The notes beneath the pieces are model-generated. The model was not told where the DNA came from. It did no database searches and was given only the letters and a program-made list of their open reading frames with translations. This document shows positions 5,407 to 6,491 of a stretch of DNA of 6,491 bases, piece by piece (the first letter of the stretch is position 1; each line of letters starts with the position of its first letter). Origin of the DNA: Quisquiliibacterium sp. (GTDB taxonomy: Bacteria > Pseudomonadota > Gammaproteobacteria > Burkholderiales > Burkholderiaceae_E); contig JAURMJ010000422.1 in the NCBI GenBank assembly GCA_030830765.1, forward strand, positions 1 to 6,491, given 5' to 3'. The translations under genes and the position numbers were made by a program.

Positions 5407-6491
5407 TCAGGCACGCAGCAAGGCGGCGGCCCGGTAGTGGGTTGCCGCATCCTGCGGCCGCTCCAGCACCTCCAACAGTTCGGCCATTGCCAGATGCGCG
5501 TTCACTGAAGCACCGCGCTGCAAGCTTCGACGCATGAACTCCTCGGCCTTGCCCCAGATCTGAGCGCTCATGCACAGCCGGCCCAGCGTCATCAGCAAAG
5601 CACCCTCATCGCCATATTTTTCAAGCCAGCGCTCAGCATGCTCGATGCGCTCGCGTGCCGGCACCTCGTCAAGAGCGGTGTAGCTGCGAAGCAAGGCAAC
5701 TGAAAACTCCCGATCCAAGGCGGTTTCGATCAGCTTACGGGCCTGCTGCTGGTCGCCAGCGCGCAAGAAGGCGGCACTCGCCGCTTCGTGCGTTTCAGTC
5801 AGGTCACGCTCAGCAGATTTGAGCCCGCGCCAGACATCGTGAACCACGCCGGCATCGGCTCCCAGATGGGCAAAAAGGCCGCTACAGGCTCGAATCCGCA
5901 GGCTGCGAATCTCTGACGGCGACAACGCCTCGCGTTTCTCAAGATGACGCAGGATATGAAGCACGGCATTCCAGTCACCCAGTTGCTCGTGAGCGCGCAA
6001 GGCAACCCGCAACGAATGGATATGCCGCGAACTCGCCCCTTGGAATTTTTCCAACGCCAACAAAGCCTGCCCCGGTTCCTCATCATCAAGCGCGAATTCG
6101 GCAGCCACCATGCTTTCGGCGTGAGCACTGTTGCGCTCGCCTTCGACCAGTTCCATCCAGCGATTACGCCGTTCCGATTCGTGCATCTGATGTGCGGCGC
6201 GTGCAGCCAGAAGCGCTGCTGCGCCGGCAAGTTCCTCATCTTCGCGAGCAGCCTGAGCAAGGCGTTCGGCACGTCCGAATCGCCCTTCCAGGAAAGCAAG
6301 AAGACTGTCGCGCAATGCGATCCGCGCAGCTCCGCTGCGCTGGCGCATCCTGTAAACCCGCACGCGCGATGGCAAATCGAGCGCCTTTCCAGTCGCGATC
6401 AGCACAAAGTGCAACAGGAAAAAACACAGCAGCAGCACGAGCACCGCAAAATTGACTGACACGTCAACGCGATACGGCGGCCACAGAATGG
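5407..6491 (-). CDS. hemY: HemY-type inner-membrane TPR protein (5' end beyond window)
   Basis: This is the bacterial HemY (HemY_N, PF07219) encoded near tetrapyrrole genes, not the protoporphyrinogen oxidase of the same name. Its exact role in porphyrin metabolism is unresolved. 360 residues are visible. The frame stays open to the right edge through I-L-W-P-P-Y-R-V-D before the GTG at 6462, matching the family's conserved approach to its second membrane segment. The GTG is therefore internal, and the true start, with a first membrane helix, lies about 25-35 residues further on. One clear membrane segment follows (visible residues about 14-33, rich in Leu, Val and Phe), then a basic stretch (visible residues about 41-53) and a long helical region with TPR-like pairs to the C-terminus (for example LGRLCMSAQIWGKAEEFM and AMAELLEVLERPQDAATHYR). 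The expected upstream partners (hemC/hemD/hemX) are outside the window. The gene converges on the SDR gene with 9 bases between the stops. Confidence 0.88.
   Translation of the reverse strand, partial: ILWPPYRVDVSVNFAVLVLLLCFFLLHFVLIATGKALDLPSRVRVYRMRQRSGAARIALRDSLLAFLEGRFGRAERLAQAAREDEELAGAAALLAARAAHQMHESERRNRWMELVEGERNSAHAESMVAAEFALDDEEPGQALLALEKFQGASSRHIHSLRVALRAHEQLGDWNAVLHILRHLEKREALSPSEIRSLRIRACSGLFAHLGADAGVVHDVWRGLKSAERDLTETHEAASAAFLRAGDQQQARKLIETALDREFSVALLRSYTALDEVPARERIEHAERWLEKYGDEGALLMTLGRLCMSAQIWGKAEEFMRRSLQRGASVNAHLAMAELLEVLERPQDAATHYRAAALLRA

Noticed and set aside
5444..5458. GCCGCA-TCC-TGCGGC hairpin downstream of the SDR stop codon as its terminator
   Set aside because: It lies within hemY coding sequence, has only six pairs and no following T-tract; chance is as likely.
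5944..6459. 171-codon plus-strand open frame inside hemY
   Set aside because: Antisense to a gene with a recognisable membrane segment and TPR-like helices; no motif and no ribosome binding site.
1..6491. CRISPR array, tRNA/rRNA, insertion sequence or phage remnants
   Set aside because: No regularly spaced repeats, tRNA-like cloverleaf segments, transposase or integrase motifs, or terminal repeats were seen on either strand.

Overview
The window looks like ordinary proteobacterial chromosome, GC-rich and densely packed. The best guess is a betaproteobacterium of the order Burkholderiales, perhaps Alcaligenaceae-like. This rests on the beta-type HemY N-terminus, the FemAB-like acyltransferase next to a glutamine-dependent NAD+ synthetase, and an E. 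coli-like soluble pyrophosphatase. It is an inference from protein style and remembered gene neighbourhoods, not a database result. I see no tRNA, rRNA, CRISPR array, insertion sequence or phage gene.

Layout from left to right. (1) The 5' half of nadE, on the minus strand, is cut by the left edge (1-802). (2) A FemAB-like/COG3146 N-acyltransferase gene lies on the plus strand (822-2135), divergent from nadE with only 19 bases between the start codons. (3) A 54-base convergent gap holds a bulged stem-loop. (4) ppa, soluble inorganic pyrophosphatase, is on the minus strand (2190-2738). (5) A 356-base divergent non-coding region (2739-3094) contains four inverted repeats and weak promoter candidates for both sides. 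(6) A two-gene plus-strand cassette follows: an NAD(P)-dependent aldehyde dehydrogenase (3095-4552) and a classical short-chain dehydrogenase (4639-5397), with an 86-base spacer that carries a 9-bp perfect inverted repeat. (7) A hemY-type gene lies on the minus strand (5407 to beyond the right edge) and converges on the dehydrogenase with a 9-base gap.

nadE, ppa and hemY are housekeeping genes (NAD+ synthesis, pyrophosphate removal, tetrapyrrole-associated membrane protein). The aldehyde dehydrogenase and SDR are probably co-transcribed and could carry out consecutive alcohol-to-aldehyde-to-acid (or related) oxidations in a catabolic pathway. Their substrate cannot be read from sequence. They look like an accessory module placed between ppa and hemY.

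No clearly new biological system is visible. The most unusual items are the cluster of stem-loops upstream of the aldehyde dehydrogenase, the inverted repeat between the two dehydrogenase genes, the roughly 50-residue insertion near the N-terminus of the acyltransferase, and the very tight divergent nadE/acyltransferase junction.
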